Shown: positions 9,345-18,197 of the stretch, piece by piece
How the letters are laid out: every line of letters begins with the position of its first letter
How positions within the stretch are numbered: the stretch's first letter is position 1
From: Streptomyces sp. NBC_01241
Lineage (GTDB): Bacteria > Actinomycetota > Actinomycetes > Streptomycetales > Streptomycetaceae
Assembly: GCF_041435435.1 (NCBI RefSeq)
Contig: NZ_CP108494.1
Coordinates: 5,552,501 to 5,616,500 of the forward strand
Reading direction: 5' to 3'
DNA length: 64,000 nucleotides
Notes under the pieces: generated by a model
What the model was told of the DNA's origin: nothing
Databases searched by the model: none
What the model saw: only the letters and a program-made list of their open reading frames with translations
Position numbers and translations under genes: made by a program

Positions 9345-9497
9345 GTGAAGTGGGTGAAGTCGCTGAAGCGGGTGAAGCGGGTGAAGTCGCTGAAGTGGGT
9401 GAAGTGGGTGAAGTGGCTGAAGTGGGTGAAGTGGCTGAAGCGGGTGAAGTGGCTGAAGTGGGTGAAGTGGCTGAAGCGGGTGAAGTGGCTGAAGTGG
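9345..9497. repeat. 17-copy 9-bp minisatellite (GTGAAGTGG/CTGAAGCGG) upstream of pspA
   Basis: Seventeen contiguous 9-mers of the form STGAAGYSG run from 9345 to 9497 with no indels. The last eight units are two identical 36-bp blocks. The array separates pspA (start 9328) from the TPM gene (stop 9549). Every unit is a multiple of three, so both strands stay open: plus gives a 60-codon GTG frame (9345-9527) encoding K-W-V/K-W-L triplets, minus gives H-F-T/H-F-S triplets. No Shine-Dalgarno precedes the plus frame. Confidence 0.95.
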
Positions 9498-9548
9498 GCG
9501 AATGAATACGTACGCGTGATGCGCTGAGCCGCGGGCCGTGCCGACCGT

Positions 9549-11678
9549 TCAGAAGCGGCCGCCGCCGCCCCGCCGGCCACGCGTGCCCCCGCCGCCGAAG
9601 CTGCCGGGCCCGCCGCCCCCGCCGAAGTTCCCGCCGAACCCTCCTCCGTACCCCCCGCCACCGCGGCCACCCCCGCCGCCCAGGAGCCCGCCGAGGATGA
9701 TGCCGCCGAGCACCGCGCCGCCGACCCCACCGCCTCCTCCGCCGCCCCGCACATCGCCCGGCCCGCCCCGGCCCCCGTACGACCGCACGTCCTGTTCGGC
9801 CAGGCTGCGCGCCTGCCCGGCCAGGGCGTCCGCCTGCTGCGCCTCGGCCAGCGCGCCCTGCGGATCACCGCTCCCGGCCAGTGCACGGGAACGGTCCAGC
9901 CGCCGCTGGGCCTCCGCGAGGCGGGTCCGGGCCTGGCTGCCCACCGCCCCGCGGTGGGTGGCGACGTAGTCGGCGGCGGCGGCGATCGCCGAACGCGCGG
10001 TGAGTGTCGCCTGGTCGAGGAGGGAACGGGCCCGGCGATCGCCCTGTTCCTGCTCGCGGGCGCCGGCCAGCGCCGCGTCGAGCGCCGTGTCCGCCTCCTC
10101 CACCCTGCGCAGCGCGTCGATGGGGTCGTACGGGCCGGCCCGCAGCTCCCCCTTCACATCTGCGAGCACCGACTGCGCGCGGGCGATCCGGCCCCGCAGG
10201 TCCGCCGTCGGCACCCCCGCACCGGTGCCTTCGAGCAGCCCGCCCGCATCGGCCAGGTCGGTCTCCATCCCGGTGAGGGCGGCGGGCAACCGGCCCGCCG
10301 CCTCAGCGAGTTCGCCGCTGCGGCGGTCCACGGCGTCGACGAGGGTCGTCGCCTGGTCGACGGCGCCCTCGGCGGCCCGTACGAACACCGCAGCCGCGGC
10401 GTTGTCGCCGCTGTCCACCGACTGCCGGGCCCGGTTGAGGGCGGAGGTGGCGAAGACGAGCCGGTCCTTGGCCTGTTCGACGGCTCCGGCGACGGGCGCG
10501 GCGGCCGACTCCGCGTACCGGCCACGCATCGCGGTCAGGGCGGCCTCGGCGGTGGAGACGCGGCCGGCGAGCGTACGGAAGGCGGTCTCGGCCGTGGCCA
10601 GGGCCTGCGGGGCGTTGCGTTCCAGGGCGCGCAGCCGGTCGAAGTCCTCGGACACGGCGTCGAGGCGGGAGCCGGCGTCCGTGCAGCGGCTGATGATCTC
10701 GTCCAGCATCCGGCGTCGCGTCGCGTCGTCCTCGGGAATGGCGTCGTCCAGCTGCTGGCGCAACCGGAACGCGGCGGTCAGCTCGCCCTTCGCGTAGCCG
10801 ACGGCCTCGGTGAACGGGGCCGCGGCCTCCTCCCCGAACTGGGCGGTGGCGAAGCCCAGTTCCTCCTCGCTGGTGCGGACCGCGTCATCGGTCTCCACCA
10901 GCGTCTCCTTCGCCCGGGCATCGAGCTCCGGCAACGAAGTCGGCTGCCGTGGCCCGCCCGGTCCGGCGGAACCCGGTCCCCAGCCGGTCGCGGCGGGCGT
11001 GGTGCGGGTCGTGGCCCGCTTCCTGCGCCGGGTGTACGCGTAGCCGGCGACCACTGCCGCCCCGCCGACGACGACCACCGGAAGAATCAGATCCCAGGCA
11101 CTCGTCCCGCCGGAATTCCCGGTTCCGGGATCGGAGGCGCCGGGTGTGAGCGTCGGCGTGGGCACGGCCTTGCCGGCCAGTACGGCGGAGTACCCGTTCG
11201 CGGCGCCGATCGCCGCGCCGGCCCAGTCGTGTCTCCTGAGTGCGGGCTCGACGGCCGTGCTCGCCACGTCCCGGAGCTGGGCGTCGGTGAGGCGTGAGCC
11301 CTGTTCGACGGTGTACGCGTACTGCCGGACGTGGGTGGCGACGGCGAGCAGGACGTCGTCGCGGCCGAGGCCGTTCCGGTCGGCCGTCGCATCGGCCCAG
11401 CTCTGCGCGGACCGGCCGGAGAAGTCCCGTACGTACACGACGAAGAGCTGGATGCGGCGTTCGTCGTACAGCCGGTCGAGTGCTGCCGAGACCTGGTCCT
11501 TGCGCTCGCCGAGCGCACCGACCCGGTCGGTGATCTGCCCGTCCCGGGACAGGGTGACGGGATCGTCGGCGCGAGCGGTCAGCGCGGCGGGCAGGGCCAG
11601 CCAGCACACCGTCATCAGCACGGTGAGGAGGGCCCGGCCCGGTATCGGTATCCGGGTACGGCTCACGAGCGGCATCAC
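9549..11678 (-). CDS. Membrane-anchored TPM-domain protein with glycine-rich tail
   Basis: 709 aa. N-terminal signal sequence (about 1-37, ending LTARAD), extracytoplasmic TPM domain (40-180; VTLSRDGQITDRVGAL, IQLFVVYVRDFSGRSAQ), then one transmembrane helix (LILPVVVVGGAAVVAGYAY) and an RRRKR stop-transfer signal. A long helical cytoplasmic part rich in Ala, Glu and Arg (about 240-640) follows, and the last 60 residues are almost pure Gly with Arg/Phe. TPM proteins are implicated in membrane-complex repair or assembly. Gene order with pspA suggests an envelope-stress module. Start is GTG 11678 or the adjacent ATG 11675; no clear Shine-Dalgarno. Confidence 0.85.
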   Translation of the reverse strand: MMPLVSRTRIPIPGRALLTVLMTVCWLALPAALTARADDPVTLSRDGQITDRVGALGERKDQVSAALDRLYDERRIQLFVVYVRDFSGRSAQSWADATADRNGLGRDDVLLAVATHVRQYAYTVEQGSRLTDAQLRDVASTAVEPALRRHDWAGAAIGAANGYSAVLAGKAVPTPTLTPGASDPGTGNSGGTSAWDLILPVVVVGGAAVVAGYAYTRRRKRATTRTTPAATGWGPGSAGPGGPRQPTSLPELDARAKETLVETDDAVRTSEEELGFATAQFGEEAAAPFTEAVGYAKGELTAAFRLRQQLDDAIPEDDATRRRMLDEIISRCTDAGSRLDAVSEDFDRLRALERNAPQALATAETAFRTLAGRVSTAEAALTAMRGRYAESAAAPVAGAVEQAKDRLVFATSALNRARQSVDSGDNAAAAVFVRAAEGAVDQATTLVDAVDRRSGELAEAAGRLPAALTGMETDLADAGGLLEGTGAGVPTADLRGRIARAQSVLADVKGELRAGPYDPIDALRRVEEADTALDAALAGAREQEQGDRRARSLLDQATLTARSAIAAAADYVATHRGAVGSQARTRLAEAQRRLDRSRALAGSGDPQGALAEAQQADALAGQARSLAEQDVRSYGGRGGPGDVRGGGGGGGVGGAVLGGIILGGLLGGGGGRGGGGYGGGFGGNFGGGGGPGSFGGGGTRGRRGGGGRF

Positions 11679-11690
11679 GTTTGTGAGGCT

Positions 11691-11935
11691 ATGTCCACCC
11701 TGGGTGACCCGCGACCCGGCGACCGGGCGCGGTGGCTGTTCGACGCCGAACGCCGCACCATGCCGGCATCCGGGTGCAGGCCCGGCCCGGCGACAAGCTC
11801 GCCACCGAGGGGCCGGACGGGCTGCGCCTGGAGCGTGCCGCGTCTCTACGCCGACTTCGCGGCGCGGGAGGGCGACCGGGCGGCGTACCGGAAGGGCTGG
11901 AACCGACCCGGCCCCTCTGGTACACCGCCGCGCGG
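11691..11935 (+). pseudogene. Possible frameshifted gene remnant
   Basis: Coding-like GC3-rich segments switch frame several times. From ATG 11691 one frame reads MSTLGDPRPGDRARWLFDAE; a second frame then carries GIRVQARPGDKLATEGPDG; the first frame returns with YADFAAREGDRAAYRKGWN; the second ends LWYTAARP. Read in sequence these look like one small cytoplasmic protein of about 80 residues broken by at least three indels. Family unknown. It is squeezed between two minus-strand genes. Sequencing error cannot be excluded. Confidence 0.3.
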
Positions 11936-11939
11936 CCGG

Positions 11940-13421
11940 TCAGATGGAGAAGCGCTCCTTGGCGAGCAACGGACGCACCTTCGACTGGAATCCGCCGGTC
12001 CGGAACGGCCGTTGCAGCAGACCGGGGCGGATCGCCTGGGCCAGTGCGGCGGCGATCATGCCCTGGTCGAGGGCGAGCATGTAGTCACTGACCCGGCCGG
12101 TGCCGACGTTGACGGAGTCCCGGAACCCGTATCCGTCGTGATAGGCGCCGAAGTCGCGGTCGAGCGCGCGCAGGTTGGCGACCGCCTCGTCCGGCGCGTA
12201 GGGCAGCGCGAGGAAGGAGGCGTGCGGGGTGACGACACCGTTGGTGAATGCCGAGGCGGGCGGCAGCGGAGCGCCGTCCTCGGTGTACGTCCGGTCGGTG
12301 TTGGAGGCGTATCCGTCGACCTGCATGCCGATCGCGTCGACGCCGTACTCCTGGTACCCGCCCTCGGGAATGTTGGAGGGGGAGAAGCCCCAGTACCCGT
12401 ACTCCGCTTCCTCCATACCGTGTTCGATCTGGCTGCGGACGTAGCGCTGGTGCGTGAGGCCCCAGGACCGCGGCGACCACTCCGGCTCCGGCACGAACAG
12501 CGGCACCATCAGGGCCTCGAACATCGAACCGCCCCAGGTGGGCACGATCTTCCGGCCGCGGTGCGTGTAGTGCCCCTGCCAGACCCGTACACCGTCCATG
12601 ACGACGTAGCTGCCCCCGGGGTGCTGCTCCTGCCCGTGCTCGGGGAGCATCGTGCGCAGCATGTGCCAGTAGTGGTCGGAGGGCAGCGAGCCGTCCGCGA
12701 TGCCGAGGTAACTGGCCATACGCGGCTCGGTGTTGAGCGCACCGTAGTGATGGCCGGTGAACTCCTCGGTGTCGGTCCAGGATCCGCCGCGCAGCTGGCC
12801 GGGGCCGGCGACGGGGTCGGCCGGGTCGTACGGCGTGTAGTAGTAGGACCAGTCGGCGGTGGCCAGGATGCGGGCGATGCGGGGGCGGAGCGCCGGTGCG
12901 GCGTCGGCGGCAATGCGCAGGCCGGTGACCAGCCAGGCGTTGTCGACGGAGGAGAGGAACGGGCGCACCGGGTCGCCGGTGCCGGGCCACTGGGTCAGGA
13001 CCGAACCGTCGTGCGCGTCGTACCAGTTGAGCCAGAAGCCGTGATGGCGCTCCAGCTTCTCGACGGCCCGGACGGTGTGCTCCAGCCTGCGTTTCATCGT
13101 GGCGTCACTGATCACGCCGAGCCCGGCCGCGGCGACCGTCGACCAGAGGCCGCAGCCGATGTTGGTGGGCGAGGTCTGGCGCGACTGGACGGGGGTGCCG
13201 GAGCCGCTGACGTCGATCTTGTCGGTGGCGAGGCCGAAGTCGGTCGTCATCGCCTCGATCGAGCGGTACGTATCGCGGAACCAGCGCATGAGCAGTGGTG
13301 TGCCCGCGCCTTGCGCGGGCTGCGTGAGCTGTGCGGCGCCTGCGGAAGGCACGGCCACGGCTCCGAGGGACAGGGCGGCAGCCCCTGTTCCCGCGGCGGT
13401 GAGAAATGTGCGACGGTCCAT
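11940..13421 (-). CDS. Tat-exported glucoamylase-like (PF10091 type, GH144-like) protein
   Basis: 493 aa. ATG 13421 gives MDRRTFLTAAGTGAAALSLG, a twin-arginine signal (RRTFLTAAG), so the folded protein should be exported. The mature part is an alpha/alpha-barrel of the glucoamylase-like type: NIGCGLWSTVAAAGLGVIS, WLNWYDAHDG, STVDNAWL-like SSVDNAWLVTGL, WGGSMFEALMVPLFVPEPEW, YGYWGFSPSN, then PHASFLALPYAPDEAV. Characterised relatives act on beta-1,2-glucan, but substrate here is inference. It lies after the GH1 gene, with three hairpins between, so it is probably transcribed separately though functionally linked to the sugar importer locus. Confidence 0.75.
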   Translation of the reverse strand: MDRRTFLTAAGTGAAALSLGAVAVPSAGAAQLTQPAQGAGTPLLMRWFRDTYRSIEAMTTDFGLATDKIDVSGSGTPVQSRQTSPTNIGCGLWSTVAAAGLGVISDATMKRRLEHTVRAVEKLERHHGFWLNWYDAHDGSVLTQWPGTGDPVRPFLSSVDNAWLVTGLRIAADAAPALRPRIARILATADWSYYYTPYDPADPVAGPGQLRGGSWTDTEEFTGHHYGALNTEPRMASYLGIADGSLPSDHYWHMLRTMLPEHGQEQHPGGSYVVMDGVRVWQGHYTHRGRKIVPTWGGSMFEALMVPLFVPEPEWSPRSWGLTHQRYVRSQIEHGMEEAEYGYWGFSPSNIPEGGYQEYGVDAIGMQVDGYASNTDRTYTEDGAPLPPASAFTNGVVTPHASFLALPYAPDEAVANLRALDRDFGAYHDGYGFRDSVNVGTGRVSDYMLALDQGMIAAALAQAIRPGLLQRPFRTGGFQSKVRPLLAKERFSI

Positions 13422-13517
13422 CAGAATCCCTCGAAGAAGAGCCACCGACTGTGGGCGGTGGGCGGATTTCGTTCGTCGGTCGTAACTGAAGGGCGGGGCG
13501 CCGTGTCGCGTGCGGCA

Positions 13518-13605
13518 CCCGCGTGGGCGCCGCACACTTGCGGGGCTGGATACGTGTGGCGCCCACGCGGGCGATGGGCCTGTCCGGCGGATCGGGCCGG
13601 ACAGG
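13518..13605. other. Two consecutive hairpins in the GH1/glucoamylase-like intergenic region
   Basis: First: CCCGCGTGGGCGCC (13518-13531) pairs perfectly with 13558-13571; the inner CACAC/GTGTG can extend it. Second: CCTGTCCGG (13579-13587) pairs with CCGGACAGG (13597-13605). Neither has a T tail. Together with the terminator at 13614-13655 they make three hairpins in 140 bp. Confidence 0.6.
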
Positions 13606-13613
13606 GCCCGGCT

Positions 13614-13655
13614 GTACGGGAACCGGCGTCCGTCAGGTATCGCCGGTTCCCGTAC
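13614..13655 (-). terminator. Terminator hairpin after the GH1 gene
   Basis: Perfect 15-bp stem GTACGGGAACCGGCG (13614-13628) with 13641-13655, and a 12-base loop, 42 bp beyond the GH1 stop on the minus strand. Typical Streptomyces GC-rich terminator without a T run. Confidence 0.65.
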
Positions 13656-13696
13656 GGGCGGGAGCGGTCAGGTCGCTCCCGGTCTGGGGACCGACG

Positions 13697-14899
13697 TCAG
13701 TCGGCGATGCGCGGCAGCGCGCGCGTGCGGCCCATCTCGCCCAGCCAGACGGCGGACGGCTTGGGCAGGCGCTCGAAGGTCTCCGGGTCCCAGCCGATCA
13801 GGCCGAAGGTCGGCTTGTAGGAGCCCCACTCGTAGTTGTCGAGCGCGCTCCAGGCCAGGTAGCCCTGGATGTTCAGGCCGTCCTGGAGCGCGGACGCGAC
13901 CTCGTTCAGCGCGCCGGTGTAGTAGTCGACGCGGCGGCTGTCGTCGTCGGTCGCGATGCCGTTCTCGGTCACGATCAGCGGCACGTCGTTGCCGAGGACC
14001 TCGGCGGTGTGGCGCAGCGCGTAGCCGACCGCGCAGGGGTAGTACTCCCACTGCGTGAGGGTGCGCTCGACGCCGTCGGCCGTCGGAATCGGGCCCTCGG
14101 GGCCGATCTTGGTCCGGGTGTAGGACTGCACGCCGATCCAGTCGTCGCCGCGGGCGGCCTCGATGAAGACGTCCTCGCGGGGGTGACGGTAGGCCGCGGT
14201 GACCTCCTCGGCGCCGGGCAGGGCCTGGTAGACCTGGTTGGCGATGGTCCAGCCGACCTGGATGGCCGGGTTGATCGCCCGGACCTCCTTGACGGCCGCG
14301 TGGTGCGCGGCGATGACGGCCTCGGTCGTCTCGTCGTCGGGGGTCGGCAGACCGGCGGGCGGGAAGCTGTTGTCGCCGCGCTTGGCCTGGCCGGCCATGA
14401 CCGCGATCATGTTCGGCTCGTTGATCGTGCAGACGTGGCCGACGCCCTCGGCGATCACCGGTGCGCAGGCGGCGACGTAGCGCGCGAAGAGCTCGGCCGC
14501 GCCGTCGGCGGTCCAGCCGCCGCGCGCCTCGAACCACTGCGGCACGGTGAAGTGGTGCAGCGTGATCATGGGGCGCAGGCCGCGCTCGATGGCGCCCTCG
14601 ACCATGCGGCGGTAGTGGGCGAGCTCGGCGCGGGAGAAGCGGCCCTCGGCCGGCTCGATGCGCGCCCACTCGATGGAGAACCGGTAGTCCGTGAAGCCGA
14701 GACCGGCCAACGTGTCCATGTCCTCGTGCCAGCGGTGGTAGCTGTCGCAGGCATCCAGGCTCGGCTCCTGGATGTGGGTGCCTGCGGCGTGCTCCTTGAC
14801 CCACCAGTCGCTGTTGGTGTTGTTGCCCTCGATCTGGTGGGCGGCCGTGGAGGCACCCCACAGGAAGCCTTCGGGGAACGGGAGCTGGGCGTGAGTCAT
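13697..14899 (-). CDS. GH1 beta-glycosidase (beta-glucosidase-like)
   Basis: 400 aa, a little short for GH1 (usually 440-480). ATG 14899 starts MTHAQLPFPEGFLWGASTAA, followed by HQIEG, the standard N-terminus. The acid/base is E161 in TINEPN and the nucleophile E312 in IVTENG; WSALDNYEW near the C-terminus is the aglycone/glycone-site motif. No signal peptide, so it cleaves imported beta-linked oligosaccharides in the cytoplasm. It is the fourth gene of the run binding protein, permease, permease, GH1, the same order as cebEFG-bglC cellobiose operons. About 90 bp separates it from the permease. Confidence 0.92.
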   Translation of the reverse strand: MTHAQLPFPEGFLWGASTAAHQIEGNNTNSDWWVKEHAAGTHIQEPSLDACDSYHRWHEDMDTLAGLGFTDYRFSIEWARIEPAEGRFSRAELAHYRRMVEGAIERGLRPMITLHHFTVPQWFEARGGWTADGAAELFARYVAACAPVIAEGVGHVCTINEPNMIAVMAGQAKRGDNSFPPAGLPTPDDETTEAVIAAHHAAVKEVRAINPAIQVGWTIANQVYQALPGAEEVTAAYRHPREDVFIEAARGDDWIGVQSYTRTKIGPEGPIPTADGVERTLTQWEYYPCAVGYALRHTAEVLGNDVPLIVTENGIATDDDSRRVDYYTGALNEVASALQDGLNIQGYLAWSALDNYEWGSYKPTFGLIGWDPETFERLPKPSAVWLGEMGRTRALPRIAD

Positions 14900-14988
14900 C
14901 GCAAACTGTCTTTCTGGTGCGTGAAGGGGTGTGGCCGGCGGAGTGCGGGGTGCGGCCTCGTACGTTTCGGGTGGGGCGGCCGGGCGGA

Positions 14989-15897
14989 CTACTTCATGCC
15001 CGCCGTGGCGATGCCCTGGGTGAAGTGCCGCTGGAGCGCGATGAAGACGACCAGGACCGGCAGCACGATCAGGAAGGACCCGGCCATCAGCATGCCGTTG
15101 GATCCGCCCGCCTTGTTGGGGTCGGTGGCGAAGGTGGCCAGCGCGACCGGAAGGGTGTACTTGTCGGGGTCGTTGGTCGCGATGAGCGGCCAGACGAAGT
15201 TGTTCCAGGAGCCCAGGAACGTGAAGATCGAGAGTGTCGCCAGGGCGGGCTTCACCAGCGGCATCACGATCCGCCAGAAGATGTACCACTCACCGGCGCC
15301 GTCCATCCGGGCCGCTTCCAGCAGCTCGTCCGGGATCGACTGCATGAACTGCCGCATCAGGAAGACACCGAAGGCTCCGGCGGCGAACGGCAGCACCAGA
15401 CCCGCGTACGAGTCGATCAGGTGCAACTTGCTCATCAGCACGAACAGCGGCAGCAGCATCAGGTTGCCGGGCACCATCAGGGCGCCGAGGACCAGGCCGA
15501 AGATCTTGTTGCGTCCGGCGAAGTTCAGCTTGGCCAGGGCATACCCGAGCATCGAGCAGAACACCAGGTTCGAGACGGTGACCAGCACCGCCACGATGAC
15601 CGAGTTCATGAAGTACAGCGGCAGATCGAGCTTGTCGAGCAGGTCCCGGAAGTTGTCCAGCGTCCACTCGGTCGGGATCCACACCGGCGGGCTCGCGGTC
15701 AGCTCCTGCGACGTCTTGAACGCCGAGAGGGCCATCCACAGGAACGGCGCCGACATGATCAGCAGTCCGAGGGAGAGCAGGACGTAGACGAGGACGCGTT
15801 TCGGGTTGCGGGCCTTCTTCGCGCCGGACTCCGGTGCGTCCTGGGGCTTCTTCGCCGGCGCCGTCGAGACGGCGCCCGGTGCACTGGTGGCGCTCAT
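14989..15897 (-). CDS. Sugar ABC transporter permease, MalG type (CUT1)
   Basis: 302 aa. The N-terminal cytoplasmic leader is rich in Ala and Lys, followed by about six transmembrane helices (first VLVYVLLSLGLLIMSAPFLW). The cytoplasmic EAA loop reads EAARMDGAGEW, where the ATPase docks. Ends GIATAGMK, typical for MalG homologues. Its start overlaps the upstream permease stop by 4 bp (ATGA), so translation is coupled. No ATPase gene is present in the locus; as for other Streptomyces CUT1 importers, a shared MsiK-like ATPase elsewhere probably energises it. Confidence 0.92.
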   Translation of the reverse strand: MSATSAPGAVSTAPAKKPQDAPESGAKKARNPKRVLVYVLLSLGLLIMSAPFLWMALSAFKTSQELTASPPVWIPTEWTLDNFRDLLDKLDLPLYFMNSVIVAVLVTVSNLVFCSMLGYALAKLNFAGRNKIFGLVLGALMVPGNLMLLPLFVLMSKLHLIDSYAGLVLPFAAGAFGVFLMRQFMQSIPDELLEAARMDGAGEWYIFWRIVMPLVKPALATLSIFTFLGSWNNFVWPLIATNDPDKYTLPVALATFATDPNKAGGSNGMLMAGSFLIVLPVLVVFIALQRHFTQGIATAGMK

Positions 15898-16886
15898 TTC
15901 GTGTTGTCCTTCAGCAGTCGGAGCTGCAGCACCGTGATGCCCATGATCACTACGAAGAGGACATACGCCATGGCACTCGCGTAGCCCATGTGGAAGAAGT
16001 TGAAGCCCTCGCGGTACATGTTCAGCGAGACAGTGAGCGTGGAGTCCGAGGGACCGCCCTGGGTCATCACGAACGGCTCCTCGAAGACATTGAGGTAGCC
16101 GATGGTGGTGATCACCGTGGCGTAGAGCAGCGTGGGCCGCAGCAGGGGCACGGTGATGCCCTTGAACTCCTGCCAGGCACCGGCGCCGTCCAGCCGTGCG
16201 GCTTCCCGCACGTCGGTGGGGATGGCCTGCAGACCGGCGATGAAGAGCACCATGACCGTGCCGAGGTTGCGCCAGACCGCCATCGCGATCATCGAGGGCA
16301 TGGCGAGCGTCTCGGAGCCCAGGAAGTCGGGCGAGGTGAGGCCCACTTCGGAGAAGAGCCCCGCGATGAGCCCGTCGCTCGGGTCGAGCACGAACCGCCA
16401 GACCACGGCGACCGCGACGATGGTCGTGACCACCGGTGCGTAGAAGCCGACGCGGAAGAAGGTCCGCGCCCGGTCGATGCCGTTGTTCGCCAGTACGGCG
16501 ACGACCAGCCCGAGAAAGATCGTCAGGGGGACGCCGATCACCACGAAGTACGCCGTGTTGAACAGCGACTTGAGGAACTTGCCGTCGCTGAAGAGATTGA
16601 CGTAGTTCTCGAAGCCGATGAAGTTCGCGTCCAGCGGGCGCGTGACATTGCGCAGCCCGAAGTCGGTGAAGCTCATCACCAGCGTCGCGAGGATCGGGAA
16701 CGCCATGAAGACGAGGAAGAGGACGAGGAAGGGGGTGGAGAACAGCCAGCCGGCCAGGTTCTGCACGCCCATCGACGACTTCTTGCCACCCCGGCGGCGC
16801 TCGGGCCCGGTGGCCGGGGACTCGGAAGCCCCCGGCCCGGCCTGCACCGTGGCCGACTCCGCGGCCTTTGAGGTCATGGTGCGCAT
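15894..16886 (-). CDS. Sugar ABC transporter permease, MalF type (CUT1)
   Basis: 330 aa. The basic N-terminus (RRRGGKKSS) is followed by AGWLFSTPFLVLFLVFMAF and five more predicted helices. EAA loop EAARLDGAGAWQEFKGIT. Pairs with the MalG-type gene to form the membrane channel of a carbohydrate importer. It begins 5 bp after the binding-protein stop and ends overlapping the next permease, so all three are one transcript. Confidence 0.92.
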   Translation of the reverse strand: MRTMTSKAAESATVQAGPGASESPATGPERRRGGKKSSMGVQNLAGWLFSTPFLVLFLVFMAFPILATLVMSFTDFGLRNVTRPLDANFIGFENYVNLFSDGKFLKSLFNTAYFVVIGVPLTIFLGLVVAVLANNGIDRARTFFRVGFYAPVVTTIVAVAVVWRFVLDPSDGLIAGLFSEVGLTSPDFLGSETLAMPSMIAMAVWRNLGTVMVLFIAGLQAIPTDVREAARLDGAGAWQEFKGITVPLLRPTLLYATVITTIGYLNVFEEPFVMTQGGPSDSTLTVSLNMYREGFNFFHMGYASAMAYVLFVVIMGITVLQLRLLKDNTK

Positions 16887-16891
16887 GACTC

Positions 16892-18142
16892 CTACTTCAC
16901 GAGGCCTTCGATTTCGGACTGGGCCGTCTTGAGCGCGTCCTCGGCGGACGCCTTGCCCTGGGTGACCTTGGCGATGGCCTGGTCGACCTTGTCGGTGATC
17001 TCGGTCCAGTTGGACGGCGACGGGTTGGCCTTGGCCGTGTCCATCTGCTTCTTGAAGACCTGGAGGTTCGCGTCGTCGGCGAGGTCACCGGAGGTCCAGG
17101 CGGCGGTGTTGGCCGGCAGGTCCTTGGTGCGCTTGTACCAGTCGGCCTGGCCCTTGGTGTCCGTCAGGTACGTGATGAACTCGGTGGCGGCGGCCTTGTG
17201 CTTGCTGTCCTTGGAGATGACCAGGGAGGAACCGCCCGCCATGGAGACGGAGGCCTTGTCGGCGGGCACATTGGCCACCGCCCACTTGCCCTTGATCTGC
17301 GGCTGGCCCTCGTTCAGCAGGGTGACGTGCCAGGGGCCGCCGAAGAACATCGGGACGCGGCCGTTGCCGAAGTCCTTCACCACGTCGTAGCCGGGCTGCA
17401 CGGACTTGTTGGAGAGCCCCTTGTCGAAGTACGAGCCGTACTCCTTGAGCGCCTTGACGGCCTCGGGGCTGTCGATGACGACCTCGCCCTTGTCGTTGAC
17501 GATCTCGCCGCCGGCCGAGTACAGGAAGGAGTAGAAGTTCTGCACCGTGTCCAGGCCGCTCGGCTGGATGGACAGGCCCCACTTGGTTCCGGCCTTCTTC
17601 TGGTAGGCCGTGGCGAGGTCCTGCATCTCCTTCCAGTCGGTCGGAGCCTTGGTGACGCCGGCCTTCTCGGCCAGGTCGGTGCGGTAGTAGAGGACGCGGG
17701 TGTCGACGTACCACGGCACGCCGTACGCCTTCCCGTCCACCTCGCCCTGCTGCCAGCCGGACTGGAAGAAGTCCTTCTCGTTGAACGTCTTGGTGTCGAC
17801 CGGATCCAGAACGCCGAGCTCGGCGAACTCGCCCAGGTAGCTGCCGCCCATCTGCGCCACGTCCGGCAGGGTGCCGGCGGCGGCCGCGGAGACCAGCTTC
17901 TGGTGGGCGACGTCCCAGCCGACCGGGGTCACCTTCACGGTCACGTTCGGGTTGGCCTTGGTGTACTCCTTGGCCACATCCGCGAGCTTCTCGCCCTCGG
18001 CGCCCATGGCCCACACGGTGAGCGTCTGCTTCTTGTCCGCGGCGACGCTGCCGCCGTCGGAACTGCCGCACGCGGTGACACCGAAAGTGAGCGCGGCTGC
18101 TACTGCGATACCGACCGAGGCGGTTCTGGCGGTGCGGGGCAT
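16892..18142 (-). CDS. Sugar-binding lipoprotein of the CUT1 importer
   Basis: 416 aa. ATG 18142 is chosen because AAGGAGGAG lies just upstream and the protein begins MPRTARTASVGIAVAAALTF, a lipoprotein signal with lipobox VTAC and Gly-Ser after the cysteine. The remainder is a family 1 solute-binding protein (MalE/UgpB class), with YGVPWYVDTRVLYYRTDLAE and MFFGGPWHVTLL. It captures an oligosaccharide at the outer membrane face and delivers it to the two permeases. The promoter region carries an inverted repeat resembling LacI operators. Confidence 0.92.
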   Translation of the reverse strand: MPRTARTASVGIAVAAALTFGVTACGSSDGGSVAADKKQTLTVWAMGAEGEKLADVAKEYTKANPNVTVKVTPVGWDVAHQKLVSAAAAGTLPDVAQMGGSYLGEFAELGVLDPVDTKTFNEKDFFQSGWQQGEVDGKAYGVPWYVDTRVLYYRTDLAEKAGVTKAPTDWKEMQDLATAYQKKAGTKWGLSIQPSGLDTVQNFYSFLYSAGGEIVNDKGEVVIDSPEAVKALKEYGSYFDKGLSNKSVQPGYDVVKDFGNGRVPMFFGGPWHVTLLNEGQPQIKGKWAVANVPADKASVSMAGGSSLVISKDSKHKAAATEFITYLTDTKGQADWYKRTKDLPANTAAWTSGDLADDANLQVFKKQMDTAKANPSPSNWTEITDKVDQAIAKVTQGKASAEDALKTAQSEIEGLVK

Positions 18143-18168
18143 GGAGGGCTCCTCCTTGAGCAATCCGA

Positions 18169-18197
18169 ATGTATGCGCTGCCTGTAAGCGCATACAT
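18169..18197. promoter_or_regulatory. Candidate LacI-family operator before the sugar importer operon
   Basis: ATGTATGCGCT (18169-18179) and AGCGCATACAT (18187-18197) form a perfect 11-bp inverted repeat around a 7-base spacer. Within it TGTAAGCGCATACA (18183-18196) is a 14-bp near-palindrome fitting TGnAAGCGCATnCA, and the same pattern occurs before the LacI gene at 20623-20636. The form resembles the CebR box (TGGGAGCGCTCCCA) of Streptomyces cellobiose operons. It lies 27-55 bp upstream of the lipoprotein start. Confidence 0.7.

Noticed and set aside
9345..9527. Annotating the K-W-V/K-W-L plus-strand frame as a gene
   Set aside because: No ribosome site and the frame arises automatically from a 9-bp repeat; kept as a finding only.
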